A DNA stretch of 64,000 nt from Porticoccus hydrocarbonoclasticus MCTG13d (GTDB taxonomy: Bacteria > Pseudomonadota > Gammaproteobacteria > Pseudomonadales > Porticoccaceae). Made by a program: the position numbers and the translations under genes. Positions 42,186 through 51,324 of the stretch are shown here, one piece after another. The stretch covers positions 682,001 to 746,000 of the forward strand of contig NZ_JQMM01000001.1 of NCBI RefSeq assembly GCF_000744735.1. Reading direction: 5' to 3'. Below the pieces are notes generated by a model that searched no databases, was not told where the DNA came from, and saw only the letters and a program-made list of their open reading frames with translations. Positions within the stretch are counted from its first letter, which is position 1. Each line of letters opens with the position of its first letter.

Positions 42186-43253
42186 TCACCCGGCCAAATC
42201 CTCCAGATACCGAACCAGCTTTGGTGTAATTTCCTTGGCGCTGCGGGCCGCACCAATCAGCGTAGCGGAGCCGGGGCTTGCCCAGTCACCATAGCCAAAC
42301 AGCCACAACCGGGGCTCTTTGTCCGCCTGGCTTGCTGTCACCTGAACCTGCCCGTTTTCTTCAATGACACCCAGCGGTTCAAGGTGATCGAGCGCTGGCC
42401 GAAAACCGGTGCACCAGATGATGGCATCAATTGACTCTGCCGAGCCATCAGGCCATTTAACGCCCGATTCGGTGAAAGTGGCAAACGGCCTTTGGCTGTG
42501 CAGAATGCCCCTGTCCCGGGCCGCCTTCACGGGAGGCACCATGACAATGTCACCGATGCCACCCACGGCCGCACCCTCAGCATCTCCCTTGAGCCTGGCT
42601 GTGGCACGTTCAAACAGAACGCGCCCATCCACTTCATCGGGCAGAAATACCGGTTCTGACTGGGTTACCCAGGTGGCGTCCGCCACCTCTGCCACTTCGG
42701 CAAAAATCTGTGCGCCGGAATTGCCGCTGCCGACTACCAGTACACGCTGATCCCGGAAGTCATCGGGCGTTCGATAGTCTGCGGAGTGAAGCTGTTTGCC
42801 CCGGTATTTTTCTTGCTCGGGATAGTCGGGAACATAAGGGTGACTCCAGGTGCCGGTGGCGCTGGCCACGGTGCGTGCACGCCACTGGTACTTGCCACCG
42901 GACACCCGCAAGCAGTTATTGTCCTCCTCTCGGGTTACGCTGCTGACCTGGTGGGGACGATACACCGGTAGTGCGTAGTGCTGTTCATACCTGGCCAGAT
43001 AAGCCAGCACGTTGTCACGATGGGGATAACCTTTCGTGTCGTCGTCCTGCTGCATCATGATACCCGGTAGTGAACTGTAGGCTGCCGGTGAGAAAAGGCG
43101 CAATGAATCCCAGGTATGTTGCCAGGCACCTCCGGGCCTGCCTTGATTGTCGAGAATAATGAAATCCAGTTTGGCTCTTTTCAGAAAGTAGCCAACGGCG
43201 AGCGCCGCCTGACCGCCGCCAATGATCACAACGTCGAATACTTTTGTGCTCAT
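42186..43253 (-). CDS. arsO: ArsO-like flavin-dependent monooxygenase
   Basis: A 355-residue FAD/NADPH monooxygenase. The FAD motif is VVIIGGGQAALAVGYFLKRA and the NADPH motif VLVVGSGNSGAQIFAE. PGGAWQHTWDSLRLFSPA is the signature of the group found in arsenic operons and named ArsO. Its role in resistance is not firmly established; oxidation of arsenicals has been proposed. The ATG has AAAAGGAG upstream. It is the last gene of the leftward arsenic locus and is separated from cbpM by about 350 bases, so it may have its own promoter. It converges on trpE. Confidence 0.78.
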   Translation of the reverse strand: MSTKVFDVVIIGGGQAALAVGYFLKRAKLDFIILDNQGRPGGAWQHTWDSLRLFSPAAYSSLPGIMMQQDDDTKGYPHRDNVLAYLARYEQHYALPVYRPHQVSSVTREEDNNCLRVSGGKYQWRARTVASATGTWSHPYVPDYPEQEKYRGKQLHSADYRTPDDFRDQRVLVVGSGNSGAQIFAEVAEVADATWVTQSEPVFLPDEVDGRVLFERATARLKGDAEGAAVGGIGDIVMVPPVKAARDRGILHSQRPFATFTESGVKWPDGSAESIDAIIWCTGFRPALDHLEPLGVIEENGQVQVTASQADKEPRLWLFGYGDWASPGSATLIGAARSAKEITPKLVRYLEDLAG

Positions 43254-43602
43254 TTATACTCCTTTTGGTTGGTGGCGCTCATCCCGCTCCCTATTTCCCG
43301 GACAGTGTTCGGCAAGGCGGACGACTCATACTGCAAGGTAATATGCTGGATACCGAAATGTCGACTGATCACATCAGCGGCCATTGGCCATCAGGTAGGG
43401 TGCGAGGCGCATGTTTTTCCGGCCGCCGGCTATAATGCAGTGAGTGAAACCGACAGCGACCTCCTGAAACGCGCTGACAATAGCCGCTAGGTTTCAATCC
43501 GGATCTCTTCATATCAGCACTTCTCACAATAAAACCCCAGGCAGCGCAACAGGTCTCCCGTCAGCAAGATAAACAATGCCAGGCATACTCGGCTCCGGGA
43601 AC
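43254..43602. other. Non-coding gap before arsO
   Basis: No convincing gene. It must hold the arsO promoter if arsO is transcribed separately. The only ordered elements I see are an inverted repeat CTGAT-CAC-ATCAG at 43365-43377 and a GGCTCC/GGAGCC pairing at 43591-43621 that straddles the cbpM stop. Neither has a T-run. Confidence 0.5.
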
Positions 43603-43956
43603 CTATGAATCTCTGGGAGCCTGACGGACGCCCAGTTGCCGCTGCAGGGAGTCCACCTGTTGGCGCAGTTCCCGCAGCTGGGCCATTAAGTCCATGGCAA
43701 CCGCAACGCCTTGCCAGTCGAGCTCAAGCTCACGTCTCAGGCGCAGGGCCTGATGCAGCGCCGGCACCGCCGTTGTTTGAAACCGCCACTGGTCCGATGC
43801 CACGACCGAGGGTGTTATCAGCCCGATATCCACCAGTTCAATCAACAGTGGCGGCTCCAAACCGCAGCGCTCACAGAGCTCGTTCAGACTCAGCCAGGCC
43901 TCCGTCTCAGACAGTTGATGTTCCTCGATAACGATGGTGGTAATGTCAGCACTCAT
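43603..43956 (-). CDS. cbpM: Chaperone modulator CbpM
   Basis: A 117-residue MerR-type winged-helix protein matching CbpM, which binds the J domain of CbpA and blocks its action. EAWLSLNELCERCGLEPPLLIELVDIGLI is divided over the first helices, and the C-terminus is a coiled helix (MAQLRELRQQVDSLQRQLG). Its ATG overlaps the cbpA stop in an ATGA, so the pair is translationally coupled, as in E. coli. The position inside an arsenic locus is unusual. Confidence 0.85.
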   Translation of the reverse strand: MSADITTIVIEEHQLSETEAWLSLNELCERCGLEPPLLIELVDIGLITPSVVASDQWRFQTTAVPALHQALRLRRELELDWQGVAVAMDLMAQLRELRQQVDSLQRQLGVRQAPRDS

Positions 43957-44912
43957 AACCATTTCTCCAGCGATTTCCTCGGATTGAATGAAGCTTCCTC
44001 TTCGGCCAATTCCCGGTACAGCGTTTCAGCTTTGGACGAATGCCGGGATGGCAATGTTATCTGTACATTGACGATCAGGTCTCCGGCCGGGTTTCGGCCC
44101 AACCCTCGCCCCTTGAGCCGGAGCTTTTTACCGCTGACCGAGTCTTTAGGAATGGTCAGCCTGACCGCACCTGTCGTGGTCGGCACTTCCACCTTGGCAC
44201 CCAGTGCGGCCTCCCAGGGGGCAACCGGCAAGGTCAGTAAAATATCCCGGCCGTCAACGGCAAATAGTGGGTGCGGCACCAACTCGATTTCCAGGAACAG
44301 ATCACCGGCCGCCCCCTCCCCGTAACCGGGGGCACCCTGGCCGGCCAGGCGAATATGCTGCCCGGAAACCACACCGGCAGGAATCTTTACATTGAGGGTT
44401 TTGGTTTTAGCGTGCAGATGACCCTGGGCGTCGACGGTCGGCACCTCCAGCGTGAGGGTTCGCTGCACACCCTGAACCGCCTCTTCCAGAAACAAGGCTA
44501 ACCGGTAATGCAGGTCCTGGCCCCGGTGGCTGAAAGAGGAGGCCCGGTCGTGAGCTCCGCTCGGCCGGTATCCGTCAGCCCCGGCCCCGCCAGTGCCAAA
44601 AACAGATTCAAAAAAGTCACTGAATCGGCGGCTGGCTTCCTCTTGGCTCATATCTGCGCCAGCCTCTGCCCCTCCCCGCTGCCTGCCCCCGGCGGCGCGC
44701 AGGGCTCTGATCTGATCGTACTCGGCGCGTTTTTCGGCATCGCTGAGCACCGCATAGGCCTCTCCGATGTCTTTAAACTGCGCCTCAGCATCCGGTTCTT
44801 TGCTGACATCGGGATGAAACTTTCGAGCCAGTTTGCGATAGGTCTGTTTTATCTCGGTCGGTGAGGCCTGTTCGTCCACGCCCATCACCTTGTAATAGTC
44901 TTTGAAATCCAT
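43953..44912 (-). CDS. cbpA: Curved DNA-binding protein / DnaJ-class co-chaperone CbpA
   Basis: A 319-residue class II J protein. The N-terminal J domain contains HPD (ARKFHPDVSKEPD) near residue 34. A Gly-rich linker and two beta-sandwich substrate domains follow (VKIPAGVVSGQHIRLAGQG; IPKDSVSGKKLRLKGRG). There is no zinc-finger domain. CbpA stimulates DnaK and binds curved DNA. It is coupled to cbpM and points the same way as the arsenic genes; about 310 bases separate it from acr3. Confidence 0.92.
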   Translation of the reverse strand: MDFKDYYKVMGVDEQASPTEIKQTYRKLARKFHPDVSKEPDAEAQFKDIGEAYAVLSDAEKRAEYDQIRALRAAGGRQRGGAEAGADMSQEEASRRFSDFFESVFGTGGAGADGYRPSGAHDRASSFSHRGQDLHYRLALFLEEAVQGVQRTLTLEVPTVDAQGHLHAKTKTLNVKIPAGVVSGQHIRLAGQGAPGYGEGAAGDLFLEIELVPHPLFAVDGRDILLTLPVAPWEAALGAKVEVPTTTGAVRLTIPKDSVSGKKLRLKGRGLGRNPAGDLIVNVQITLPSRHSSKAETLYRELAEEEASFNPRKSLEKWL

Positions 44913-45196
44913 AAAGACAGCTGTCTCCCTTGAATAATCGAACCTGCCGTGCCTCCTACCGAGCCAAGGAACAAGCGGATCAGTTTCTGCCCGGTTCCAC
45001 CGTGGCTACCCGTGCGACAAACCGTGCCGTATTGCTTCACGTTTCCGTCCAGTAGTTCAAGACGGAGCTCAGCCTCGTCGCTGTCCACCAGCGTTTCATG
45101 GTCAAGGGGCTCCATCTTTGGCGGTTCAGCCTCATGAACCAGACCCGGTACTTCATTAGAATAGCACTCAAAAAAGTGCAGTGCGGGCGATTCCAT
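44885..45196 (-). CDS. Hypothetical protein, doubtful
   Basis: A possible 103-residue protein in the gap between acr3 and cbpA, ending 28 bases inside cbpA in another frame. The composition is protein-like and acidic in its first half (AEPPKMEPLDHETLVDSDEA) and basic later. No ribosome site or known domain is visible. It may be a decayed gene or a chance frame; otherwise the 44913-45222 gap holds only the cbpA upstream region. Confidence 0.28.
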   Translation of the reverse strand: MESPALHFFECYSNEVPGLVHEAEPPKMEPLDHETLVDSDEAELRLELLDGNVKQYGTVCRTGSHGGTGQKLIRLFLGSVGGTAGSIIQGRQLSLWISKTITR

Positions 45197-45222
45197 CGAA
45201 TCAGTGATGTCCCGGGTTGACG

Positions 45223-46320
45223 CTATGGCCCTGGATAGGTGTTCGCTTTGGTCGTGGGAAACCAGCTACTGGTCCGGTTGGCGAAGGCTACCAGCGAGAG
45301 CATTACCGGCACTTCCACCAGCACACCGACCACGGTCACCAGCGCTGCGCCGGAGTTGAGTCCGAACAGGCCGATGGCAACTGCTACTGCCAGCTCAAAG
45401 AAGTTGGAGGTACCGATCAGGGCGCAGGGCGCGGCAACATTGAACGGTACTCGCCAGAAATAGGCCGCTGCGTAAGCGATGGCAAAAATACCGTAGGACT
45501 GGATCAGCAGAGGTACGGCAATCAGCGCAATCAGCAGGGGTTGATCAAGAATAATCTGCCCCTGAAAACCGAACAGCAGTACTACGGTTGCCAGCAGCCC
45601 CAACACCGATAGTGGCTTAATGCGTGAGGTAAAGCGTGAGACCTGGGCTTCACCTTCAACCCCGGGACTGGAGTTGCGGATCAGGTGCATCCTGGTGAGG
45701 GTGCCTGCCACCAGGGGAATGACCACATACAGCACTACCGACAATAGCAGCGTCTCCCAGGGTACGCTGATGTCGGTAACGCCCAATAGCAGGGCGACGA
45801 TCGGTGCGAAGGCAAAAATCATGATGACGTCGTTGAGAGACACCTGCACCAGAGTATAGGTGGCATCCCCCCGGGTCAGTTGTGACCAGATAAATACCAT
45901 CGCCGTGCAGGGGGCGGCGCCCAGCAAAATCATGCCGGCGATGTACTGGCTGGCGTTGGCGGGGTCGATCAGGTCGGCGAAGACAAACTCAAAGAACAAG
46001 ACGCCCAATGCGGCCATGGTGAAGGGTTTGAGCAGCCAGTTGACCACCAGGGTGATCACCATGCCCTTGGGCCGTTCGTGGATGCGCTTGAGACTGGTGA
46101 AATCCACCGATACCATCATCGGGTAAACCATGAACCAGATCAGCACCGCCACGATAAAATTGACCGAGCCGTACTCCAGCCCGGCGAGTTGCTGGAAGGT
46201 GTCCGGCAGCAGGGTTCCCAACGTCAGCCCGGCAATAATGCAGAGCAGTACCCACAGTGACAGGTAGCGCTCAAACAGGCTGAGTGGAGACGCGGGTTTG
46301 CTGGACGAAGCTTCTGTCAT
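45223..46320 (-). CDS. acr3: Arsenite efflux permease ACR3
   Basis: A 365-residue membrane protein with ten predicted helices of the ACR3 family, which exports arsenite using the proton gradient. [19 protein letters not shown] carries the conserved cysteine of the fourth helix, and [19 protein letters not shown] the other conserved half-helix. It is distinct from ArsB. The small thioredoxin-like gene lies 66 bases upstream in the same direction. This is the arsenite arm of the locus. Confidence 0.93.
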   Translation of the reverse strand: MTEASSSKPASPLSLFERYLSLWVLLCIIAGLTLGTLLPDTFQQLAGLEYGSVNFIVAVLIWFMVYPMMVSVDFTSLKRIHERPKGMVITLVVNWLLKPFTMAALGVLFFEFVFADLIDPANASQYIAGMILLGAAPCTAMVFIWSQLTRGDATYTLVQVSLNDVIMIFAFAPIVALLLGVTDISVPWETLLLSVVLYVVIPLVAGTLTRMHLIRNSSPGVEGEAQVSRFTSRIKPLSVLGLLATVVLLFGFQGQIILDQPLLIALIAVPLLIQSYGIFAIAYAAAYFWRVPFNVAAPCALIGTSNFFELAVAVAIGLFGLNSGAALVTVVGVLVEVPVMLSLVAFANRTSSWFPTTKANTYPGP

Positions 46321-46386
46321 CGAGGGTACTCTTTAGCTGGAAAATTAGTTGGAAAATGTTGTGGCGCTCAACCGGTCAATGGCACT

Positions 46387-46617
46387 TCAGCCCAGTAGCG
46401 CCCTGACCTCATCGGCAGACGACACCTTACCTTCAACAACAATATTGCCGTCGATGGCCAGTGCCGGGGTGCGCATGATACCGGCATCGATAATGGCGTT
46501 GGTGTCAGTGATTTTCTCCACCTCATAGGTCAGATTCAGAGAAGTCGCGGCAGCTTCGGCATTGGCTGCGAGCTGTTTGCACTTGGCGCAGCCTGAGCCA
46601 TAAATGGTAAATTTCAT
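46387..46617 (-). CDS. Small thioredoxin-fold redox protein
   Basis: A 76-residue thioredoxin-like protein with the active site GCAKCK (Cys10 and Cys13) and a cis-proline segment (MRTPALAIDG). This family of short redox-active disulfide proteins often accompanies ArsP-type permeases. It might reduce arsenicals or keep the permease cysteines reduced; that is inference from context. It follows the permease gene after about 56 bases. Confidence 0.85.
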   Translation of the reverse strand: MKFTIYGSGCAKCKQLAANAEAAATSLNLTYEVEKITDTNAIIDAGIMRTPALAIDGNIVVEGKVSSADEVRALLG

Positions 46618-46673
46618 GGGTTGTTGCTCCTGTCTTGTGGTTGAGAAATGTCGTCGAAAATGGTTTCGGCGCC

Positions 46674-47990
46674 TTACCAGAAGTGGCCGTAGATGACGCC
46701 CGTGGTTGTTGCCATGACCACCACCAGGCCACAGTACACCAGCGTTTTCTGTGTGCCGAGCACTGTGCGGATCACCAGCATGTTGGGTAGCGACAGGGCC
46801 GGTCCGGCCAGCAGCAGCGCCAGGGCGGGTCCCTTGCCCATACCGGCACCCATCAGAGCATCGACAATTGGCACTTCGGTGAGTGTTGAAAAGTACATCA
46901 GTGCGCCTAGGACGGAGGCAATTATCGTTGATGTCAGGGAGTTGTCACCGACGGCTGCGGCTACCCATGCAGAGGGAATAATGCCCTCGTGGCCAGGCCG
47001 CCCGAGGGCAAAGCCGGCCACAAACACCCCGGCCAGCAGCAGCGGCAGTATCTGCTTGGCAAAATCCCAGCTTTGCGCAGCCCATTCGCGGTCGCTGTCA
47101 CGCAGTGCCGAGATCAGCATCAGTCCGGCAATGCCGAGCGCGAATGGCAATTCCGGTGCACCGGGTACTGCCAGGGCGGAAACCACAACGACCGCCGCCA
47201 GCATTAGTAATTGTGATACGGGCCATTGCCAGCGCCAGACCAGCAGGGCGCCAAGCGCCAGGGACAAAAGCGCGGTTATCTGCCATTTCCACTGATAGAT
47301 CTGCATCCAGACAGCGCTGTCGGTAGCGGCCCAGTTGGCAAATACCAGAATACCGACCATCAACATGAAGAAGGTGACGATGACACCGGTGGGTTTATCC
47401 GCGTTGTCGCCACCAAAGCCGCGGCCGTTAGTGCTGGCTCGCTGGGCTTCCTCCCTGCGGTAGATCAGGTGCATGATGGTGCCAATCACGATGGAAAAAA
47501 CAATGGCCCCAACGGCCCGGGCAATGCCGATCTCGGCGCCGAGTACCTTGGCCGTGACGACAATGGCCATGACATTGATGGCCGGGCCCGAGTAGAGAAA
47601 TGCAATCGCTGCACCCAGGCCGGCGCCGCGTTTGTAAATGCCACCGAACAGGGGCAGCACGGTGCAGGAGCATACCGCCAAGAGGGTGCCCGACACCGAT
47701 GCCACACCAAAAGCCACCGGTTTGGAGGCCTGCGGCCCCAGGTGGCGCATCACCGCGCCCTGACTGATATAAGCGGCCATCGCACCGGCAATCAGGAAAG
47801 CTGGTAGCAAACACAGGATAACGTGCTCACGGGCATACCAGTTGGTCAGGTAAATGGCTTCCAGCACGGCATTGTCAAAGCGTTCGGTGCCTGCCGGGAT
47901 GAAATAGATTGCCAAAAACACTGCCAGCATGAACGCCAGCAGATATGTCTGGCGGGGGTTGTTGCGGTAGAGCTCAAGCAAGCGGGTCAT
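46674..47990 (-). CDS. arsP: ArsP-type (DUF318) permease
   Basis: A membrane protein of about 438 residues of the ArsP_1 permease family. AVCSCTVLPLFGGIYKRGAG holds the Cys-Ser-Cys motif and AIAFLYSGPAINVMAIV the following conserved block. A second copy of the domain lies in the C-terminal half (GPALALLLAGPALSLPNMLV). Characterised ArsP proteins export trivalent methyl- and aromatic arsenicals. The start at 47990 (MTRLLELYRNN) overlaps the arsJ stop in an ATGA, so the longer frame is rejected. The exact substrate here is unproven. Confidence 0.82.
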   Translation of the reverse strand: MTRLLELYRNNPRQTYLLAFMLAVFLAIYFIPAGTERFDNAVLEAIYLTNWYAREHVILCLLPAFLIAGAMAAYISQGAVMRHLGPQASKPVAFGVASVSGTLLAVCSCTVLPLFGGIYKRGAGLGAAIAFLYSGPAINVMAIVVTAKVLGAEIGIARAVGAIVFSIVIGTIMHLIYRREEAQRASTNGRGFGGDNADKPTGVIVTFFMLMVGILVFANWAATDSAVWMQIYQWKWQITALLSLALGALLVWRWQWPVSQLLMLAAVVVVSALAVPGAPELPFALGIAGLMLISALRDSDREWAAQSWDFAKQILPLLLAGVFVAGFALGRPGHEGIIPSAWVAAAVGDNSLTSTIIASVLGALMYFSTLTEVPIVDALMGAGMGKGPALALLLAGPALSLPNMLVIRTVLGTQKTLVYCGLVVVMATTTGVIYGHFW

Positions 47991-49255
47991 TGCGGTGTTT
48001 TTTCCTGATGCTCGGGTTCCTGTGGTCCGTGGTGTGCTCTTTTGGGCAGGCCCAGTGAAATGATCACGGTGGCAACCAGCATGCCGCCGGAAATCCACAG
48101 GCAGGCAGCCAGCCCGGTTGCACCCTGGCCAGCCAGCTGAAATACCCAGCCCGAGAGCACTGTGCCGATCAGCCGTCCCATGGCGTTGGCCATGTAGTAG
48201 AAGCCCACATCCAGCGACACGCCGTCACTGCCAGCATAGCTGACGATCAGGTAACTGTGGAGCGAAGAGTTGACCGCGAACAGGACGCCGAACAGCAGCA
48301 GGCCACCAATCAGGATCAGGGCAGGATGCATCTCCGTTACCCCCAGTCCCAGAGCAATCAATACCGGCAAAACAGCCAGACCCGCTGCCCAGAGGGTGGC
48401 CGACCGGCCATCTGGCACTGACTCCCGGTCCCTTCCGGTAATACGCGGTGCGATTGCCTGCACTGCGCCGTAGCCAATGACCCAGAGGGCCAGAAATCCA
48501 CCGGTTTGCATGTGGCTCCAGCCCAGAGTTTGCGACAGAAATACCGGCAGGGCCACCACGAACCAGACATCCCTGGCGCCGAACAGCAGCATGCGTGCAG
48601 TGGAGAGAATGTTGATGGCGCGGCTTTTGGAAAAAATATCGCGAAACCTGGGTTTGCTGCTTGCCTTGCCGAGATCTTTTTTCAGGAAGACCATGCTTGC
48701 CAGCCAGACCAGCGCCAGGACCGCAGCCATGGTCCCGACGGCACCGGTAAAGCCCAGCCACATCAGCAGCACCCCGCCGAGGAAGAACCCCGCGCCCTTG
48801 AGGGCATTTTTTGAACCGGTGAGGATCGCCACCCACTTATAGAGCAGGCCCTGCGCATCGGCGGGCACCAGTAGCTTGATCGAGCTTTTGGCGCTCATCT
48901 TGTTCAGGTCCTTGGCGATGCCGGACATGGCCTGGGCCGCCATCACCCAGGGTACGGTCAGCATTGCCGCCGGTACCAGCAGCATGGCCAGGGCGACAAC
49001 CTGCAGCGCCAGCCCGAAATTCATGGTGCGATTGAGCCCGAGGTGGGCGCCGAGCCAGCCTCCCACCAAGTTGGTGATGACGCCAAAAATTTCGTAAAAC
49101 AGGAACAACAGCGCGATTTCCAGCGGTGAGTACCCCAGCCCATGGAAGTGCAGCACCACCAGCATGCGCAGGGCGCCGTCAGTCAGTGTGAAGGCCCAGT
49201 AGTTGCCGGTTACCACCAGGTACTGACGGATCGCTGGGGAGAGTTGGCTCAGCAT
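47987..49255 (-). CDS. arsJ: Organoarsenical efflux MFS transporter ArsJ
   Basis: A 422-residue major facilitator superfamily protein matching ArsJ. It has 10-12 helices, with NYWAFTLTDGALRMLVVLHF at the N-terminus and QAMSGIAKDLNKMSAKSSIK in the first cytoplasmic region. ArsJ exports 1-arseno-3-phosphoglycerate made by the adjacent GAPDH; the product breaks down outside to arsenate. The partner GAPDH gene ends 64 bases upstream and the permease gene overlaps its stop, so all three are in one operon. Confidence 0.92.
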   Translation of the reverse strand: MLSQLSPAIRQYLVVTGNYWAFTLTDGALRMLVVLHFHGLGYSPLEIALLFLFYEIFGVITNLVGGWLGAHLGLNRTMNFGLALQVVALAMLLVPAAMLTVPWVMAAQAMSGIAKDLNKMSAKSSIKLLVPADAQGLLYKWVAILTGSKNALKGAGFFLGGVLLMWLGFTGAVGTMAAVLALVWLASMVFLKKDLGKASSKPRFRDIFSKSRAINILSTARMLLFGARDVWFVVALPVFLSQTLGWSHMQTGGFLALWVIGYGAVQAIAPRITGRDRESVPDGRSATLWAAGLAVLPVLIALGLGVTEMHPALILIGGLLLFGVLFAVNSSLHSYLIVSYAGSDGVSLDVGFYYMANAMGRLIGTVLSGWVFQLAGQGATGLAACLWISGGMLVATVIISLGLPKRAHHGPQEPEHQEKTPQ

Positions 49256-49319
49256 GGCTATGCGCCTTTTTCCTGGTGGGTTGGTTGATAAGTGGCCCGG
49301 TTTATAAGTGCTTTGGTTT

Positions 49320-50336
49320 CTAGGCGCTTTGGTCCGAGCGCCCTACTTTCAGTGCCAGCTCGGCGGTCCGGTTGGCGTAGCCCCATTCATTGTCATACCA
49401 GGTGTAGATTTTCACCTGAGTGTCGTTGATCACCATGGTGGACAGCGCATCGATGATGCTGGAGCGCGGATCGGTCTTGTAGTCGATGGACACCAGCGGC
49501 CGTTCCTCGTAGCCCATAATGTCTTTCAGAGGACCTGACTCGGCGGCCGCCTTGAGCAACTGATTGACGGCCTCGGCCGTGGTCGGTGTCTCCACTTCGA
49601 ACACACAGTCGGTCAACGAGGCATTGGCCAGGGGAACCCGAACCGCGTGACCGTTAAGCCGCCCCTTCAGCTCGGGGAAAATCTCGGTGATGGCTGTCGC
49701 CGAGCCGGTGGTGGTGGGGATCAGGCTCATACCGCAGGCCCGAGCCCGGCGCAGATCCTTGTGGGGGGCGTCGAGAATGGTCTGGGTGTTGGTCAGGTCA
49801 TGGATAGTGGTCATGCTGCCGTGGCGAATACCCAGATGTTCGTGGATGACCTTGACCACCGGGGCAAGACAGTTGGTGGTGCAGGAGGCCGCCGTGACGA
49901 TCCGGTGCCGGTCCGGGTCGTAGAGGTGATCGTTCACGCCCATCACCACATTCAGCGCCTCCGGAGCTTTTACCGGTGCGGTAACCACCACCCGTTTGAC
50001 ACCCTGAGTCAGGTAAGTATTGAGGGCTTCGATTTTTTTCATTTTGCCACTGGCTTCGATGATCAGGTCACAGCCCGACCAGTCGGTGTCTTCGATACGG
50101 GTGTTGCGGCTGGTGGCCACGCGCTGTCCGTCCACCACAATGGCGTTGTCCTCAGCGCTGGCCTCGTGATACCAGCGGCCGTGAACAGAATCGAACGTCA
50201 GCAGATGCGCCAGAGTTGCCGCATCGCCGGCGGGGTCGTTGATCTGGACAAATTCGAGCTCGGGCCAGTCCCAAGCTGCGCGTAATAACAGACGGCCCAT
50301 GCGGCCAAAACCATTGATACCAATTTTGATACTCAT
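49320..50336 (-). CDS. gapdh: ArsJ-associated glyceraldehyde-3-phosphate dehydrogenase
   Basis: A 338-residue type I GAPDH: NAD motif [16 protein letters not shown], catalytic Cys in [12 protein letters not shown], conserved [20 protein letters not shown], and NAD-binding Asn near the end ([11 protein letters not shown]). In arsenic operons this enzyme uses arsenate in place of phosphate to make 1-arseno-3-phosphoglycerate, which ArsJ exports. The position between arsR and arsJ makes this role far more likely than central glycolysis. Confidence 0.92.
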   Translation of the reverse strand: MSIKIGINGFGRMGRLLLRAAWDWPELEFVQINDPAGDAATLAHLLTFDSVHGRWYHEASAEDNAIVVDGQRVATSRNTRIEDTDWSGCDLIIEASGKMKKIEALNTYLTQGVKRVVVTAPVKAPEALNVVMGVNDHLYDPDRHRIVTAASCTTNCLAPVVKVIHEHLGIRHGSMTTIHDLTNTQTILDAPHKDLRRARACGMSLIPTTTGSATAITEIFPELKGRLNGHAVRVPLANASLTDCVFEVETPTTAEAVNQLLKAAAESGPLKDIMGYEERPLVSIDYKTDPRSSIIDALSTMVINDTQVKIYTWYDNEWGYANRTAELALKVGRSDQSA

Positions 50337-50435
50337 AGTCGACTCCGGAAATTTTTGATAACAGTGAACGGTAGCTATAGGCCTCAGTCGCTGGCACCTG
50401 GCTGCGGCCGATCAGTAACTGTTAGCGGTTAACTC

Positions 50436-50777
50436 TCAGCAACAGCCTCTGTTCTGTCGCTCAATGGCCTGAAGGCGGGACAGGTCCTCTCCATAGGGGG
50501 CTTCTGTCCCGAGTCCTTCTTGTGTAGTGGCCAGCACCTCCCGCTGCCACGATTCCAGTCCAGCATGCAGTCTGTAGTAGACCCACTGCCCTTTCCGGTG
50601 GTCGCTCACCAGGTTACAGGTGCGCAACTGGGCCAGATGGCGCGAGGTCATGGGTTGTGAGGCGTCTAGGGCATCCGCAATGTCACAGACACAGAGCTCA
50701 TCCCTGGCTAGCAGTAACATTAAGCAGCGCAACCGGGTCTCGTTTGCCAGGCATTTGTAAAATTGGTCAGCTTTCAT
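50436..50777 (-). CDS. arsR: Arsenic-responsive repressor ArsR
   Basis: A 113-residue ArsR/SmtB winged-helix repressor. The As(III) site is ELCVCDIADAL with Cys29 and Cys31, and the recognition helix is QPMTSRHLAQLR. Two further Cys close the protein. I start at MKADQFYK (50777); a longer frame to 50822 adds 15 residues. It heads the leftward operon arsR-GAPDH-arsJ-arsP. A palindrome typical of ArsR operators lies about 75 bases upstream. Confidence 0.92.
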   Translation of the reverse strand: MKADQFYKCLANETRLRCLMLLLARDELCVCDIADALDASQPMTSRHLAQLRTCNLVSDHRKGQWVYYRLHAGLESWQREVLATTQEGLGTEAPYGEDLSRLQAIERQNRGCC

Positions 50778-50850
50778 GAGGCATATCCCTTCAGGCTCTG
50801 CTAATTTTTTATTTCTTGTCATGGTTTGACCTGATAAGCACCCTTATATA

Positions 50851-50864
50851 TTTGTATATACGAA
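50851..50864. promoter_or_regulatory. Probable ArsR operator
   Basis: TTTGTAT-ATACGAA is a 14-base palindrome with one mismatch, set in a strongly AT-rich stretch (50844-50878) before arsR. Read on the minus strand it is TTCGTATATACAAA, similar to ArsR/SmtB family operators. The arsR promoter probably overlaps it. Confidence 0.55.
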
Positions 50865-51058
50865 TAATCATATATTATGGTTGCCTCTGTCAGCGGTCAA
50901 TCCGTTTTCATTATTTACTTTTATGTTATGTGCTTTGAGGTTATGTGGGTGGCTCTTACCCAGCCACCACAATATCTACGACCAAACGCGTATTCTCATT
51001 GGGGTGACGTTGTGCTGCAGGGGGGAACGTCCGTAGACGGTCAAGAGCCTCGCCGTGC

Positions 51059-51064
51059 TATAAT
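51059..51064 (+). promoter_or_regulatory. Candidate trpG -10 element with long leader
   Basis: A perfect TATAAT lies 260 bases before trpG. The best -35 candidate, TAGACG, is at a loose spacing of 19 bases. The region between holds no Trp-rich leader frame that I can find. An imperfect AT-rich dyad, AAAATGT (51273-51279) with ACATTTT (51294-51300), lies 25 bases before the trpG start; its role is unknown. The rest of 50878-51324 shows no gene. Confidence 0.35.
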
Positions 51065-51324
51065 CGCGGTCGTTTTGCGAGGCCGATTACAAGGGTGTCT
51101 TCTCCCAGTTGTCTGATTAATCCGATTCAGGTCTGTACTCCACCCGTGTCGATCAGCTATGCATTGTGGTGGCGCTCTCGGTAGGGCGTAGTAAAAGAGG
51201 TGGCCGTGGACTCTGATCGCACCCTGCCACTGATCCAAACAGCCGCGCAGTGATCGGCTGAAAACGATAAATAAAATGTGTTAAATGGACTTAACATTTT
51301 GAAAATAAAGAGATATTTGTCTCC

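Noticed and set aside
49320-50336. GAPDH as the central glycolytic enzyme
   Set aside because: Its position between arsR and arsJ matches the arsenate-specific GAPDH; a housekeeping gap gene would be expected elsewhere.
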